64,000 bases of DNA from Scatosoma sp045614565 (GTDB lineage: Bacteria > Bacillota > Clostridia > Christensenellales > Borkfalkiaceae): the NCBI GenBank assembly GCA_045614565.1, contig JAZLDG010000102.1, positions 1-64,000 on the forward strand, in the 5' to 3' direction. Shown in pieces: positions 42,530 through 51,944 of the stretch (within the stretch, counting starts at the first letter, position 1; the number at the start of each line of letters is the position of its first letter). The translations under genes and the position numbers were made by a program. The notes beneath the pieces are model-generated. The model was given only the letters and a program-made list of their open reading frames with translations, was not told where the DNA came from and ran no database searches.

Positions 42530-43306
42530 TTAAATTTGGGTTAAATACTCTTTCGGGGACACGCCAACGTTCTTTTTAAAAAAACGACTGAAATAACTGA
42601 TATCAAAGAACCCCGATTCTAAAGCAGCATCGCTGACTGTGTAAAAACCCGAGCTTAATAATTCCTTAGCTCGTTTTAGTTTTAAACTGTTGATATATTT
42701 CACAGGAGAACAACCGTAACAGCTAAGGAATAATCTGCGGAAATATTCATAGCTAAATCCGCATAATTCACTCAATTTTTCAACACTTATGGATTCATCC
42801 GTATAATGCTTATGTATATAGGAAATGGCAGGTTCAAGTAGTGCTTGTTTGAAATTGGGCGAGTAAGGACGAACGTAGTTGTTCCGCAGGATATATAGTA
42901 TTTTATATAATTCTGATTTACAGAGAAGGTCGTAACCCTCCGTTTTGCGTCGCCATGCCTTTTCTGCGTTTTTGTATGCTTGGATAACTTCATCAGCGCT
43001 TTTTACAGGAAAAACGAACGGTTCAAAAGTAGCGTCCTCAATCCATTGGAAATTGATACAATACGTAGCGCCGGGGGTGGTCGATATAACGGTATAAGTT
43101 GAATTTTTCGGAAGATAAATAAAATCGTATTTTTTGACGACGTATTTTCTTCCGTCGCTGAAAGCATATACTTTCTCTCCTCCGCAGTTCAAAGCAAGCC
43201 CGTGCGAATGTCGGTTTGTATGAACTGCGCCACCCATACTGGGGGCAACCCAACAAGCTAATATGATGTCGGTTATGTTGTGATTTGTATTTATAAATTT
43301 TTCCAT
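42530..43306 (-). CDS. AraC family transcriptional regulator
   Basis: A 258-aa AraC protein. The N-terminal cupin-like domain (1-140) is followed by the HTH pair ISVEKLSELCGFSYEYFRRLFLSCYG and YTVSDAALESGFFDISYFSRFFKKNVG, then SPKEYL. It is divergent from the glycyl radical enzyme. The GRE promoter has a good -10 and a poor -35, which fits activation by this protein. A minus-strand promoter, TTGACT-18-TATAAT (43356-43327), precedes it. Confidence 0.9.
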   Translation of the reverse strand: MEKFINTNHNITDIILACWVAPSMGGAVHTNRHSHGLALNCGGEKVYAFSDGRKYVVKKYDFIYLPKNSTYTVISTTPGATYCINFQWIEDATFEPFVFPVKSADEVIQAYKNAEKAWRRKTEGYDLLCKSELYKILYILRNNYVRPYSPNFKQALLEPAISYIHKHYTDESISVEKLSELCGFSYEYFRRLFLSCYGCSPVKYINSLKLKRAKELLSSGFYTVSDAALESGFFDISYFSRFFKKNVGVSPKEYLTQI

Positions 43307-43395
43307 AAAATGCTCCTTTTGCTTTAATTATAACATTTTAGTTGTGAAAAAGTCAAATGGTTTTGAAATAGACATTTACTTTTTTATTCTTCTGC

Positions 43396-43401
43396 TATAA
43401 T
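43396..43401 (+). promoter_or_regulatory. -10 box of the glycyl radical enzyme operon
   Basis: A perfect TATAAT without a well-spaced -35 (the nearest, TTTACT, is only 15 bases away). This is what an AraC-activated promoter would look like. Confidence 0.5.
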
Positions 43402-43432
43402 GATAGTAACCAACATGGAGGTAAGGAAATTT

Positions 43433-45679
43433 ATGTTTAAAACTTTTGAAACGGATAGAAACTTTATTGAAGAAAAATATCACAAAAAGAATGAACCGTT
43501 TGATCCCTATCGTCGAATGGCTTATCACGGCTGGAATTGTCCTGAAAATACGGGACTTTCGGTGGACGATATCAAAAAAGGATTAGTAGCTGTTGCAAAA
43601 CAATATGAGGTTAAATCGCACGAAGTTCAAAAGGCTCGTGCAATAGAGTATATATTAGAAAATACGCGCATTGATATAAACGAGCACGATTATTTCCCTT
43701 TGATTTATACTTGGAATAGAGAATTACGGGCGACGACTTTCGACAAATGGAAGACGGAGATGTTCGATACGCTAATCCCTGAAGCAACCCCCACTTACAA
43801 TCTTTTTAACGAATCGGGTGCGGTGTCTATGTGGCCCGATTTCGACCACGTAATACCCGATTGGAAAAGCATTTTTTCTCTTGGTTTTGTCGGCTTGAAA
43901 GATAGAGCGTGCAGTTATCGAGATAGGTTGTTAAAAACACAAGGCGAACTTACGGAAGAACAAATAGCGTATTTTGATGGCATTGAAATTGAATACGGCG
44001 CAATTATTCGATTTATCGAAAGGCTTTATAAATTATCGTTGGAAAAGGAAAATGAAAAAGCAAAACTCATTCAAAACGCTTTGTTACATTTATCTAAAGG
44101 CGCGCCGACGAATACGTATGAAGCGATGCTGACGATTTACTTGTATTTTATGATTTCCGAATCGATTGATTGTTATCAAGTGCGTTCGCTTGGCAACGGC
44201 TTGGATTTTTCCTTGTATCCTTTCTATGAAAACGATATTAAAAACGGAACGTTTACGAGAGAAGAAATTAAAGAATTGCTTGCATACTTTATGATGCAAT
44301 GGCAGGCAATCGGCAATTATTGGGGGCAACCGTTTTACCTCGGCGGTACGGATAAAAATGGGAAAACGAAAGTCAACAATTTAACGAATGATATTATCGA
44401 CGTGTATTCCGAGCTTGGTATTTATAATCCTAAAATTCAAATCAAATATAACGACAATATCCCCCTTGATTTTCTACAAAAAATTTTATCGGACGTTCGC
44501 CAGAATAAAGGTAGCTATGTGTTCAGTTGCGAGCCGGGTATGATAAAAGCAATTATGTCTTACGGCGCGAGCTGGGAAGAAGCGCAAGATTTTGATATTC
44601 GCGGTTGCTATGAAACGGGCGTGCGCGCGAACGAAGTGTCTACGTCGGCGGGTTATATTAACGCTTTGAAAGCCATTGAATATGCTTTTAATCAAGGCTT
44701 TGATAAACGTATCGGGAAACAAGTAGGCGTAAAAACGCCTGAAATTACAAACACTACGACGTTTGAAGAATTTTATAACGCCTTTATTGCACAATGGTCG
44801 TATTTGATGGAAACGTCTATCGATATTTCAAATGCTTTTGAAAAATATTTAAGTTACGTGAACCCGTCGTCAATGTATTCGGCAACCATTGAGCATAGTT
44901 TAAAACAAGGGAAAGATGCGTATCAAAGCGGTGTTAAATTTAATAATTCTCATATGCTCAGCTGTGGCTTTGCCAGTGCGGTAGATGCAGTGATGGCAGT
45001 ATACGAATTGATTTTTGAAAAACAAATAACAAATTTTGAAGAATTAAAATCGGCGCTCGATAATAATTGGGTTGGCTATGAAAAATTGCATTTCAAGGCA
45101 AAAAATTGCAAACATAAATACGGGAATGGTGATGAATTAGCAGATCGTTACGCGGAAGTATTGGCAAGGTATTATGCGATGAAAGTTGGGAATCGTCCAA
45201 ATGCACGTGGTGGCGTTTATAAGCCTATATTGCATACGGCAATGCAATTTGCTTGGCAAGGCAAAAAAACGCTTGCTACCCCAGAAGGCCGAAGAGCAGG
45301 CGAAGAAATGTCTAAAAATGCTTCGCCCTCTATCGGCGCGGATCGGAATGGCGCAACGGCTTTGCTTTCTTCCGCGATAAAATTGAACCCGTCTACCTAT
45401 ACAGAATCTTTCTGCATTGACGTAATGTTGCACCCTACCGCCGTGCAGGGTCAAGACGGACTTGTTGCAATGAAAAGTTTATTAGACGTATATTTAAAAA
45501 ATGACGGTATGAGCTTACAGTTTAACGTATTCAACGCCGATACTTTGCGAGATGCACAGTTGCACCCCGAAAAATATGAAAATTTGCAAGTTCGCGTTTG
45601 CGGCTGGAACGTGCTTTGGAATAATTTGCCTAAAGAGCAACAAGATGCGTATATTGAAAGAGCGGAAAACATTATTTAA
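43433..45679 (+). CDS. Glycyl radical enzyme, pyruvate formate-lyase family, specificity unknown
   Basis: A 748-aa glycyl radical enzyme, active only without oxygen. The thiyl cysteine is in DIRGCYETG (Cys392) with a Glu two residues later (Glu394). That CxE arrangement is shared by glycerol, diol, choline and hydroxyproline lyases/dehydratases, not by PFL, which has CC. The C-terminal radical loop is VRVCGWN (Gly724), with Trp in place of the usual Tyr/Phe and Cys before the glycine. ATG 43433 is supported by GGAGG. Its activase is encoded at 49742 in the same direction. I cannot match it to a named subclass; a dehydratase or C-O lyase on a polyhydroxy compound is likely. Confidence 0.9.
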   Translation: MFKTFETDRNFIEEKYHKKNEPFDPYRRMAYHGWNCPENTGLSVDDIKKGLVAVAKQYEVKSHEVQKARAIEYILENTRIDINEHDYFPLIYTWNRELRATTFDKWKTEMFDTLIPEATPTYNLFNESGAVSMWPDFDHVIPDWKSIFSLGFVGLKDRACSYRDRLLKTQGELTEEQIAYFDGIEIEYGAIIRFIERLYKLSLEKENEKAKLIQNALLHLSKGAPTNTYEAMLTIYLYFMISESIDCYQVRSLGNGLDFSLYPFYENDIKNGTFTREEIKELLAYFMMQWQAIGNYWGQPFYLGGTDKNGKTKVNNLTNDIIDVYSELGIYNPKIQIKYNDNIPLDFLQKILSDVRQNKGSYVFSCEPGMIKAIMSYGASWEEAQDFDIRGCYETGVRANEVSTSAGYINALKAIEYAFNQGFDKRIGKQVGVKTPEITNTTTFEEFYNAFIAQWSYLMETSIDISNAFEKYLSYVNPSSMYSATIEHSLKQGKDAYQSGVKFNNSHMLSCGFASAVDAVMAVYELIFEKQITNFEELKSALDNNWVGYEKLHFKAKNCKHKYGNGDELADRYAEVLARYYAMKVGNRPNARGGVYKPILHTAMQFAWQGKKTLATPEGRRAGEEMSKNASPSIGADRNGATALLSSAIKLNPSTYTESFCIDVMLHPTAVQGQDGLVAMKSLLDVYLKNDGMSLQFNVFNADTLRDAQLHPEKYENLQVRVCGWNVLWNNLPKEQQDAYIERAENII

Positions 45680-45691
45680 GTGAGATAAAAA

Positions 45692-46396
45692 ATGAAATCA
45701 TTTTTAATGCTTGGGCAATCAAATATGGCAGGTCGAGGCGATTTTGGCGAGGTGGAGGAAATCAATAATCCGCTTTGTAAAATGCTCCGAAATGGTAGAT
45801 GGATATCTATGAGTGAGCCGATTAACCCTGATAGAGCAATTTTTGCATACTTTCATAGCGGAGTTGGGCTTGCAGCGAGTTTTGCCGACGAATACGCAAA
45901 ATATTTTAACGAAGAAATCGGTTTAATTCCCTGTGCAGACGGCGGTACGGCAATCAAACAGTGGCAACCAAACGAATTGCTCTTTGATAACGCTGTTGCG
46001 CAGGCAAAGTTGGCACAAAGAACGTCTGAAATCGCTGGGATTTTATGGCACCAGGGCGAAAATGATAGCCATAATATCGAAGATGTGGAGCTTTATCGGG
46101 AACGGTTTCTTAATCTATTTAGTCACCTTTTTAAGGAATTGAATTTGCCGAAAGAAATACCTGTTATTATCGGTGAATTGGGTGAGTTCGTTGGTGACTA
46201 CGACAATGGAAAATATAAGTATTTTAAAGAAATCAATGCTATACTTAATAATTTAAGTGAAGAATTTCCTTGTAGTGCTTTTGTAAGCGCAAGCGGTTTA
46301 GCTTGCAAAAATGACGGTATTCATTTCAATTCAAAATCCTATCGTGAATTTGGTAAGCGGTATTTTCAATCGTATTTAAGGACAATAGGGCAATAA
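45692..46396 (+). CDS. SASA/CE6-type carbohydrate esterase
   Basis: A 234-aa sialic-acid O-acetylesterase-like (SASA) protein. The nucleophile is in LGQSNMAGRG (Ser10), block III is WHQGEND (about 118-124), and the Asp-His pair is in DGIHF near the C-terminus. Such enzymes remove O-acetyl groups from sugars or xylan side chains. No signal peptide, so it acts on imported material. It directly follows the GRE gene (12 bases). Confidence 0.88.
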   Translation: MKSFLMLGQSNMAGRGDFGEVEEINNPLCKMLRNGRWISMSEPINPDRAIFAYFHSGVGLAASFADEYAKYFNEEIGLIPCADGGTAIKQWQPNELLFDNAVAQAKLAQRTSEIAGILWHQGENDSHNIEDVELYRERFLNLFSHLFKELNLPKEIPVIIGELGEFVGDYDNGKYKYFKEINAILNNLSEEFPCSAFVSASGLACKNDGIHFNSKSYREFGKRYFQSYLRTIGQ

Positions 46397-46410
46397 AATG
46401 GTAAGACGAT

Positions 46411-47358
46411 ATGAGAAAAACGATTCATACGGTGCTTGGTGAAATAAACGCCAACGATATAGGCACGGTGCTTTCCCACGAGCATATTCTTTGCGTGTCG
46501 CACGCATTGAAAATTGGCTTTGGTGATAAGTGGTTTAATACGCGCGAAGTGATTGAGTGTGCGGTAAAAGCATTGCAACAAGTAAAAGCGGAATGTGGCG
46601 TAGATACAATTATTGACGGAACGCCGTTAAACTTGGGGAGGGATGTATCGATGTTGCAAGAAATTTCTCGTCGAAGCGGAGTGAATATCATCTTATCAAC
46701 GGGCTTGTACTATACGGAAGATTATTTTTTACGCGCAAAAACTCCTGAATTTCTTGCGCAATTCTTCATTGACGAGTGTGTAAACGGCGTAGCGGATACG
46801 GGCGTAAAACCTGAATTTTTGAAGTGCGCAACCAACGATAGAGGGGTTACGCCATTAAATGAAAAGTCGGTAGAAACAATGGCTATCGTGCAAAGAGAAA
46901 CGAATCTCCCCTTATTTGCGCATAACTATCACGCATTAAAAACGCCGTATGAACAAATTAAAATATTTGAAAAAAATAAAGTTAATATGTCGAAAGTAAT
47001 AATCGGGCATAGTAGTGATTCGGATGATATTGATTATCTGGAAGATTTTTTGCGATTAGGTTGCTTTTTAGGTTTTGATAGGATATATAGGGACTGTTTG
47101 AGAGTGGCAAAAACGATATGTAAACTTGTAGAACGTGGTTGGGAAGATAAATTGCTACTTTCTCACGACTGGGCGGTATTTATAGATTCTCAAAATTATT
47201 CTTGGGAAGAACGGAAAGACAAAATATTTGCGCCCGAACATAACCTTACGAATGTGCATAAAAACCTTATTCCGCATTTGAAAGAATTAGGGGTAAGCCA
47301 AAAGCAAATTGACAAAGCTTTGCACGACAATCCGCTTACATTGATGAACCGCACTTGA
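46411..47358 (+). CDS. Phosphotriesterase-family metal hydrolase, copy 1
   Basis: A 315-aa amidohydrolase-superfamily protein of the phosphotriesterase (PHP/PTE) type. Metal ligands are visible: HEH (23-25), the lysine in FLKCATNDRG, AHNYH, IGHSSDSDD and SHDW. In catabolic clusters such proteins are usually lactonases or phosphorylated-sugar lactonases, not true phosphotriesterases. A second, clearly homologous copy lies at 50672. The SMP-30 lactonase follows 19 bases later. Confidence 0.85.
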   Translation: MRKTIHTVLGEINANDIGTVLSHEHILCVSHALKIGFGDKWFNTREVIECAVKALQQVKAECGVDTIIDGTPLNLGRDVSMLQEISRRSGVNIILSTGLYYTEDYFLRAKTPEFLAQFFIDECVNGVADTGVKPEFLKCATNDRGVTPLNEKSVETMAIVQRETNLPLFAHNYHALKTPYEQIKIFEKNKVNMSKVIIGHSSDSDDIDYLEDFLRLGCFLGFDRIYRDCLRVAKTICKLVERGWEDKLLLSHDWAVFIDSQNYSWEERKDKIFAPEHNLTNVHKNLIPHLKELGVSQKQIDKALHDNPLTLMNRT

Positions 47359-47377
47359 AGTAGTTAAAGAGGTAATT

Positions 47378-48238
47378 ATGAAAATATTAACACAAAAGCG
47401 TTGTAATATAGGGGAAGGACCTATTTGGAATGATAAAAAACAAAAGCTTTATTTCACAAATGGATTTGGTGGAAATGAAATGTGCATGTACGATTTCCAA
47501 ATGGATAAGGTAACCACTCGTTCTTTGCCCTTTGGTGTCGCTGCGTTCGCGCTTGATGCGGAAAATCATCTTATTGTTTCGCATAGCGACGGTGTGCATA
47601 TCCTAAATGACGATAATTCCTTAACGTCCATTTACGATAATTCTAAATATGAAATTAGGTTTGCCAACGATATGAAGGTGGGGCCTGACGGCGCAATTTA
47701 CGTGGGTACGCAAAGCGGTAAAAGAAAAGGTGTTTCGGATAAAATCGACGGGAAGTTATATCGTATTTCATCAAAAGGCGAAGTAGATATTTTGCTTGAC
47801 GGATTGATTTTGTCCAACGGAATGGAATGGTCGATCGATGAAACGAAGTTTTATCATACCGATAGTGACACGGGGATTATCAAAGAATATGATTTTGATA
47901 AAATGTGTGGTAATATTCAATTTACTGGCAGACAGGTGCGCGTTCACGGGGTAGACGGGTTTACAATCGGGCAGGATAATCGCTTGTATGTCGGATGTTG
48001 GGGACAAGGGCATATTGCAGTTGTAGAAACAGAAAAGATGGATATAGTAGATTATATTCCAACGCCTTGCAAAATTCCCACCAGCTGTGGATTTTGTGGT
48101 GAAAATTTGGATATTTTAGCTATTACTACGGCAAGCTCTTTTGCTAATTTGACTATAGATAAAAATGCTGGTTTTACCATTTTGAAAAAGATGGACATTC
48201 ACGGTAGGAAACCTTATTTGTATGGAGGTCAATTATGA
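47378..48238 (+). CDS. SMP-30/gluconolactonase family protein
   Basis: Six-bladed beta-propeller lactonase, 286 aa. The metal ligands of the family fit: Glu in GEGPIW (Glu13), Asn in ANDMKVGPDG, Asn in SNGMEWS and Asp in GVDGFTI. It would hydrolyse a sugar lactone to the acid. It overlaps the next gene by ATGA. Together with two PTE-like proteins it gives this cluster up to three lactonase candidates. Confidence 0.9.
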   Translation: MKILTQKRCNIGEGPIWNDKKQKLYFTNGFGGNEMCMYDFQMDKVTTRSLPFGVAAFALDAENHLIVSHSDGVHILNDDNSLTSIYDNSKYEIRFANDMKVGPDGAIYVGTQSGKRKGVSDKIDGKLYRISSKGEVDILLDGLILSNGMEWSIDETKFYHTDSDTGIIKEYDFDKMCGNIQFTGRQVRVHGVDGFTIGQDNRLYVGCWGQGHIAVVETEKMDIVDYIPTPCKIPTSCGFCGENLDILAITTASSFANLTIDKNAGFTILKKMDIHGRKPYLYGGQL

Positions 48239-48834
48239 AAAATATATTTTTAATAGGAGATTCTATACGTTTCGGCTCATATGGCTGTACTTCTCAAAGC
48301 CCAGGCTATGGCGTTTACGTAAAAGAGAAACTTGAAAACAAGGCTACCGTGTACGCGCCGAACGAAAATTGTCGGTTTGCGCAATATACGCTTCGATATT
48401 TACACGAATGGGCAAATGCTATTCCCAAAGCGGAAATAGACGTTGTACATTGGAATAACGGGCTTTGGGACGTTTTACGACTCTTCGGCGATGAACCGTT
48501 TACCGAAATCAATTATTACGGAGAATCGCTAAAACGTATTTATAAACGTATTAGGTTTTTATTTCCTAACGCAAAGATTATTTTTGCTTTATCCACTTCC
48601 GTAAAGGAAGAGTGGGGAAATAAGGATTTCTTTCGTTATAATCGCGAAATTGAACTATATAATCAAAAAGCCGTTGAAGTTTTATCGCCACTCGGAGTGC
48701 AATTCAATGATTTGTATTCTATTACAAAAAGATTTGACGATAATTTACGCTCCGATTGGGTGCATTATGGGGAAGAAGGTTCAAAAATTTTAGCGGACAC
48801 GGTTATCGAGAAATGTTTTGAGGTAATAGAATGA
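48235..48834 (+). CDS. SGNH/GDSL hydrolase
   Basis: A 199-aa esterase. Block I IGDSIR (Ser at about 10), a diverged block III WNNGLWD with the oxyanion Asn, and block V DWVHY (Asp and His) are present. Cytoplasmic. It overlaps both neighbours by four bases. Probably removes an acyl group from the imported compound. Confidence 0.82.
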   Translation: MKNIFLIGDSIRFGSYGCTSQSPGYGVYVKEKLENKATVYAPNENCRFAQYTLRYLHEWANAIPKAEIDVVHWNNGLWDVLRLFGDEPFTEINYYGESLKRIYKRIRFLFPNAKIIFALSTSVKEEWGNKDFFRYNREIELYNQKAVEVLSPLGVQFNDLYSITKRFDDNLRSDWVHYGEEGSKILADTVIEKCFEVIE

Positions 48835-49745
48835 AAAGTAAATTATCGGGGTTAAGAACAATTCTTTTAGCGCTTATTGTAATGGCTCTTTGGGGATCGT
48901 TGTTTCCTTGCATTAAACTTGGCTATAAAGCGTTTAATATCGAGAGCACGGATATTCCAAGTATTTTAATGTTTGCTGGGACACGGTTTACAACATGTGG
49001 CGTTATTATTTGCGCTATTGCACTTATTAAAAAGGACAATATAGAAAAACCGAAAGTGAAATCGGTTGGTATCATTTTACTTATAGGCGTGTTTTCCATC
49101 ATCTTGCATTATGCTTTTACTTATATCGGATTAAGCTCTACTGATAGTTCCAAGACGGCACTTATCAAACAGCTTGGCTCGTTGCTTTATGTTTGCTTTG
49201 CTTTCTTGTTTTTCAAAAACGAAACGTTCAGCGTTTGGAAAATTGTAGGGGCAATTGTTGGTTTTTTAGGGATTATCGCTATCAATTTCAATCCAGACGG
49301 GATTTCTTTTTCGTTGGGGGATATTTTAATTATGTTGGCATCCGTTTGTACGGTCGCTTCCGGTATTTTGACCAAAAAAATTGCGGGGAATAACTCTCCG
49401 TTTTGGATTACAGGCATTTCTCAGCTGTCGGGCGGTGTTGTTTTAATGCTCGTGGCGTTTATAATGGGCGCAGATATGATTACGTTTAACTGGTATTCTC
49501 TGGGAGTATTTGCATATATTTGTACGGCTTCGATGATAGGCTACGTTTTATGGAATTATATCTTAAAAACAAGCGACCTTTCTAATATGTTCATTATCAA
49601 GTTTGCCGAACCTTTATTTGCGTGTATTTTTGGGGCAATATTACTTAACGAAAATATCTTTCAATGGCAATACCTGATTGCGTTTGTTTTGATTTCCGTT
49701 GGAATTGTATTGGGAAATAAAACGAAAAAGGAGCAAAAAAAATGA
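48831..49745 (+). CDS. EamA/DMT family transporter
   Basis: A 304-aa membrane protein with ten predicted hydrophobic segments arranged as two EamA halves (ALWGSLFPCIKLGYKAF begins the first). Drug/metabolite transporters move small organic solutes across the cytoplasmic membrane. Its position in the GRE operon suggests it carries the substrate or product. The pseudogene at 51945 is a close homologue. It overlaps the activase start by ATGA. Confidence 0.88.
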   Translation: MKSKLSGLRTILLALIVMALWGSLFPCIKLGYKAFNIESTDIPSILMFAGTRFTTCGVIICAIALIKKDNIEKPKVKSVGIILLIGVFSIILHYAFTYIGLSSTDSSKTALIKQLGSLLYVCFAFLFFKNETFSVWKIVGAIVGFLGIIAINFNPDGISFSLGDILIMLASVCTVASGILTKKIAGNNSPFWITGISQLSGGVVLMLVAFIMGADMITFNWYSLGVFAYICTASMIGYVLWNYILKTSDLSNMFIIKFAEPLFACIFGAILLNENIFQWQYLIAFVLISVGIVLGNKTKKEQKK

Positions 49746-50638
49746 AAGCGAAAATATTTGAAATTAAACGCTTCGCTGTACACGACGGTGATGGTATAAG
49801 AACTACCGTATTTTTTAAGGGTTGCCCTTTGAAATGCGTATGGTGTCATAATCCCGAAGGAATTGCTTTAAAATCCGAGCTCGCTTATTATTCCCATAAG
49901 TGTATCTCTTGTGGAGAATGTCTATCCGTATGCCCTGCGAGTGCACATTCGATGAAAAACGGTAAACACATTTTTAACCGTGAGAAGTGTATTGCCTGTG
50001 GGAAATGTACCGAAGTTTGTCTTGGTAATGCGTTGACTTTATACGGTAAAGAAAGCACGGAGGAGGGGCTGATGTCTGTTTTATTGAACGACAAAGAGTT
50101 TTATGATAACTCGAACGGCGGTGTTACGCTTTCGGGCGGGGAATGTCTATTACAATCGGATTTTTGCTCCGAACTGTTGAAAAAATTAAAAGAAAACGGC
50201 GTACATACTGCTGTTGATACTTGCGGTTTTATTTCAAAAGCAGCCTTAGATAAAGTAATTCCCTACACTGATGTTTTTCTTTATGATATAAAAGCATATG
50301 AAGAAGAAACTCATAAGACATGTACTGGGCAAGGGAATAAAGTTGTTCTTGAAAATCTTTTATATTTAGATACGAAAGGCGCGAAAATAGAAGTTCGCAT
50401 TCCCTACGTTCCTAATTTTAATGATAAGGAAATGGCAAAAATAGGCGAATTTTTGAGTAAATTAAAAAATTTGAAAAAAGTTCGTCTTCTTGCTTACCAT
50501 AATTATGCAGGTTCAAAATACGATAGCTTAGGTATGGTAAATACGCTGCCTGAAAAAACTCCGACGGAAGAAAATTTAGAAAAAGCAAGAAAAGAAATAA
50601 AAGCAAACATAGGAAATCGAGATTTGATAGTTGAATAA
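49742..50638 (+). CDS. Glycyl radical enzyme activase
   Basis: Radical SAM enzyme, 298 aa, that installs the glycyl radical. The SAM cluster motif CxxxCxxC is at Cys28, Cys32 and Cys35 (GCPLKCVWC). Two ferredoxin-type clusters lie at Cys54/57/60/64 and Cys83/86/89/93. That insert is typical of activases of dehydratase-type GREs and absent from PFL activase. TLSGGECLLQ is the conserved SAM-binding block. It is five genes downstream of the GRE, in the same operon. Confidence 0.95.
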   Translation: MKAKIFEIKRFAVHDGDGIRTTVFFKGCPLKCVWCHNPEGIALKSELAYYSHKCISCGECLSVCPASAHSMKNGKHIFNREKCIACGKCTEVCLGNALTLYGKESTEEGLMSVLLNDKEFYDNSNGGVTLSGGECLLQSDFCSELLKKLKENGVHTAVDTCGFISKAALDKVIPYTDVFLYDIKAYEEETHKTCTGQGNKVVLENLLYLDTKGAKIEVRIPYVPNFNDKEMAKIGEFLSKLKNLKKVRLLAYHNYAGSKYDSLGMVNTLPEKTPTEENLEKARKEIKANIGNRDLIVE

Positions 50639-50671
50639 CATTTATATTATTTTTAAGACAGGGAAAAATAT

Positions 50672-51598
50672 ATGAAAAAAATAAATACGGTACTAGGTAC
50701 AATTGAACGAGAGTTTTTAGGTTCGACCCTTTGCCATGAACACGTGGCTTGTTTGAACCCGTCGTTTTATATGGCGTTTGGAGAAAAATGGATGAAAAGG
50801 GCTGAAGTGATAGATAATGCAGTGGCAATGTGTAGACGGGCGAAAGAGGATTGTGATATATCGACAATAATTGATGGGACTCCAATTGACCTTGGCAGAG
50901 ATATAGATATGATTCGTGAAGTTTCACAAAAGAGTGGTGTAAATATTCTTATTTCAAGCGGTATATATTGTAGTGAGGAACAATTTTTATGGGGAAAAAA
51001 GGCGGAAAAACTAGCGGAATTTTTTATTTACGAATGCCAAAATGGGGTGGCGGGTACGAATGTAAAACCAGCAATTTTAAAATGTGCTACAGGAAAACGC
51101 GGGGTAACGGAAATTAATGAATTGTTGCTTAATACAATGTCTATAACGCAAAAAGAGACTGATTTGCCGATGTTTGCCCATAACGAACACAAGATAAAGA
51201 CAGCTCCTGCACAACTTAAAATTTTTGAGAAAAATGGTGTTAATTTAGAAAAAGTAGTGATTGGGCATTGTAGTGACTCTTATGATATTGAATACTTAAT
51301 TGGTTTGTTGAAGAGTGGTGTCTATCTCGGGTTTGACAGGATATATCCGACTCATTACGAACGACAAGCGGAAACAATAGCGAAATTAATAGAAAGAGGT
51401 TATGAAGATAAGATTCTCGTTTCTCACGATTTTTTTGCTTTTTCGGACTTTAAAAATAATGACTTTGAAGTACATAAAAAAAATGGGCGAGATTTTACAA
51501 CAGTACATAAACAATTGTTTTCAGCTTTAAAGAAAATAGGTATAGAAGAAAAACAAATACAAAAATTAACAATAAATAACCCTAAAAACCTGTTATAA
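50672..51598 (+). CDS. Phosphotriesterase-family metal hydrolase, copy 2
   Basis: A 308-aa paralogue of the protein at 46411, sharing its layout throughout: VLGTIEREFLGSTLCHEH (ligands His23, His25), STIIDGTPIDLGRD, the lysine in LKCATGKRG, AHNEHK, GHCSDSYD and SHDF. The two are related but clearly not a recent duplication, since many positions differ. Thus two substrates or two steps may be served. The spacing from the activase (33 bases) is larger than elsewhere in the operon. It is followed by decayed genes. Confidence 0.85.
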   Translation: MKKINTVLGTIEREFLGSTLCHEHVACLNPSFYMAFGEKWMKRAEVIDNAVAMCRRAKEDCDISTIIDGTPIDLGRDIDMIREVSQKSGVNILISSGIYCSEEQFLWGKKAEKLAEFFIYECQNGVAGTNVKPAILKCATGKRGVTEINELLLNTMSITQKETDLPMFAHNEHKIKTAPAQLKIFEKNGVNLEKVVIGHCSDSYDIEYLIGLLKSGVYLGFDRIYPTHYERQAETIAKLIERGYEDKILVSHDFFAFSDFKNNDFEVHKKNGRDFTTVHKQLFSALKKIGIEEKQIQKLTINNPKNLL

Positions 51599-51684
51599 GA
51601 TTGGTTTAAACATATAATAGAAAAACGATTGAAAATATTTTAACTTTTCGCGTTGAGAAATAAAAAAGTAAGATAAATTTACCA

Positions 51685-51937
51685 AACAGCGCTCAACAGG
51701 TCGTAATATATCGGGAGCTTTTGCTTGAAATTATGGTTGTTTTGAAGAAAGAAATAAAAATGCCTATTAGCTACCATGCCGCAGGTAGTAAAGGAAAGCT
51801 TTCGAGAGTGCTTAATCCTGTATTGGGAAGACGAAATTACTTTTTGCGTGGATAGATATAGCAAAAGCAGTACAATGGAGCAGTTGAACTTAAAAATGGT
51901 AGAAACCATTGTTAAACAGTTGCAAAAAATATTATAA
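51685..51937 (+). pseudogene. C-terminal remnant of a dehydroquinase-like gene
   Basis: The frame from 51685 reads VVLKKEIKMPISYHAAGSKG and KLSRVLNPVLG. This aligns with LLKQELKVPFLFLSGGTHSC and LHRMVGPALG of the intact enzyme at 38335. It stops at TAG 51853. One base over, the sequence continues CVDRYSKSSTMEQLNLKM to a stop at 51935. The barrel with the catalytic Lys is missing. It is a truncated, frameshifted AroD-like gene just before a transporter pseudogene. Confidence 0.7.
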
Positions 51938-51944
51938 TTTGATA

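Noticed and set aside
46411..51598. True organophosphate-degrading phosphotriesterases
   Set aside because: Family membership alone does not give that activity. The neighbours (SMP-30 lactonase, sugar esterases) favour lactonase-type chemistry.
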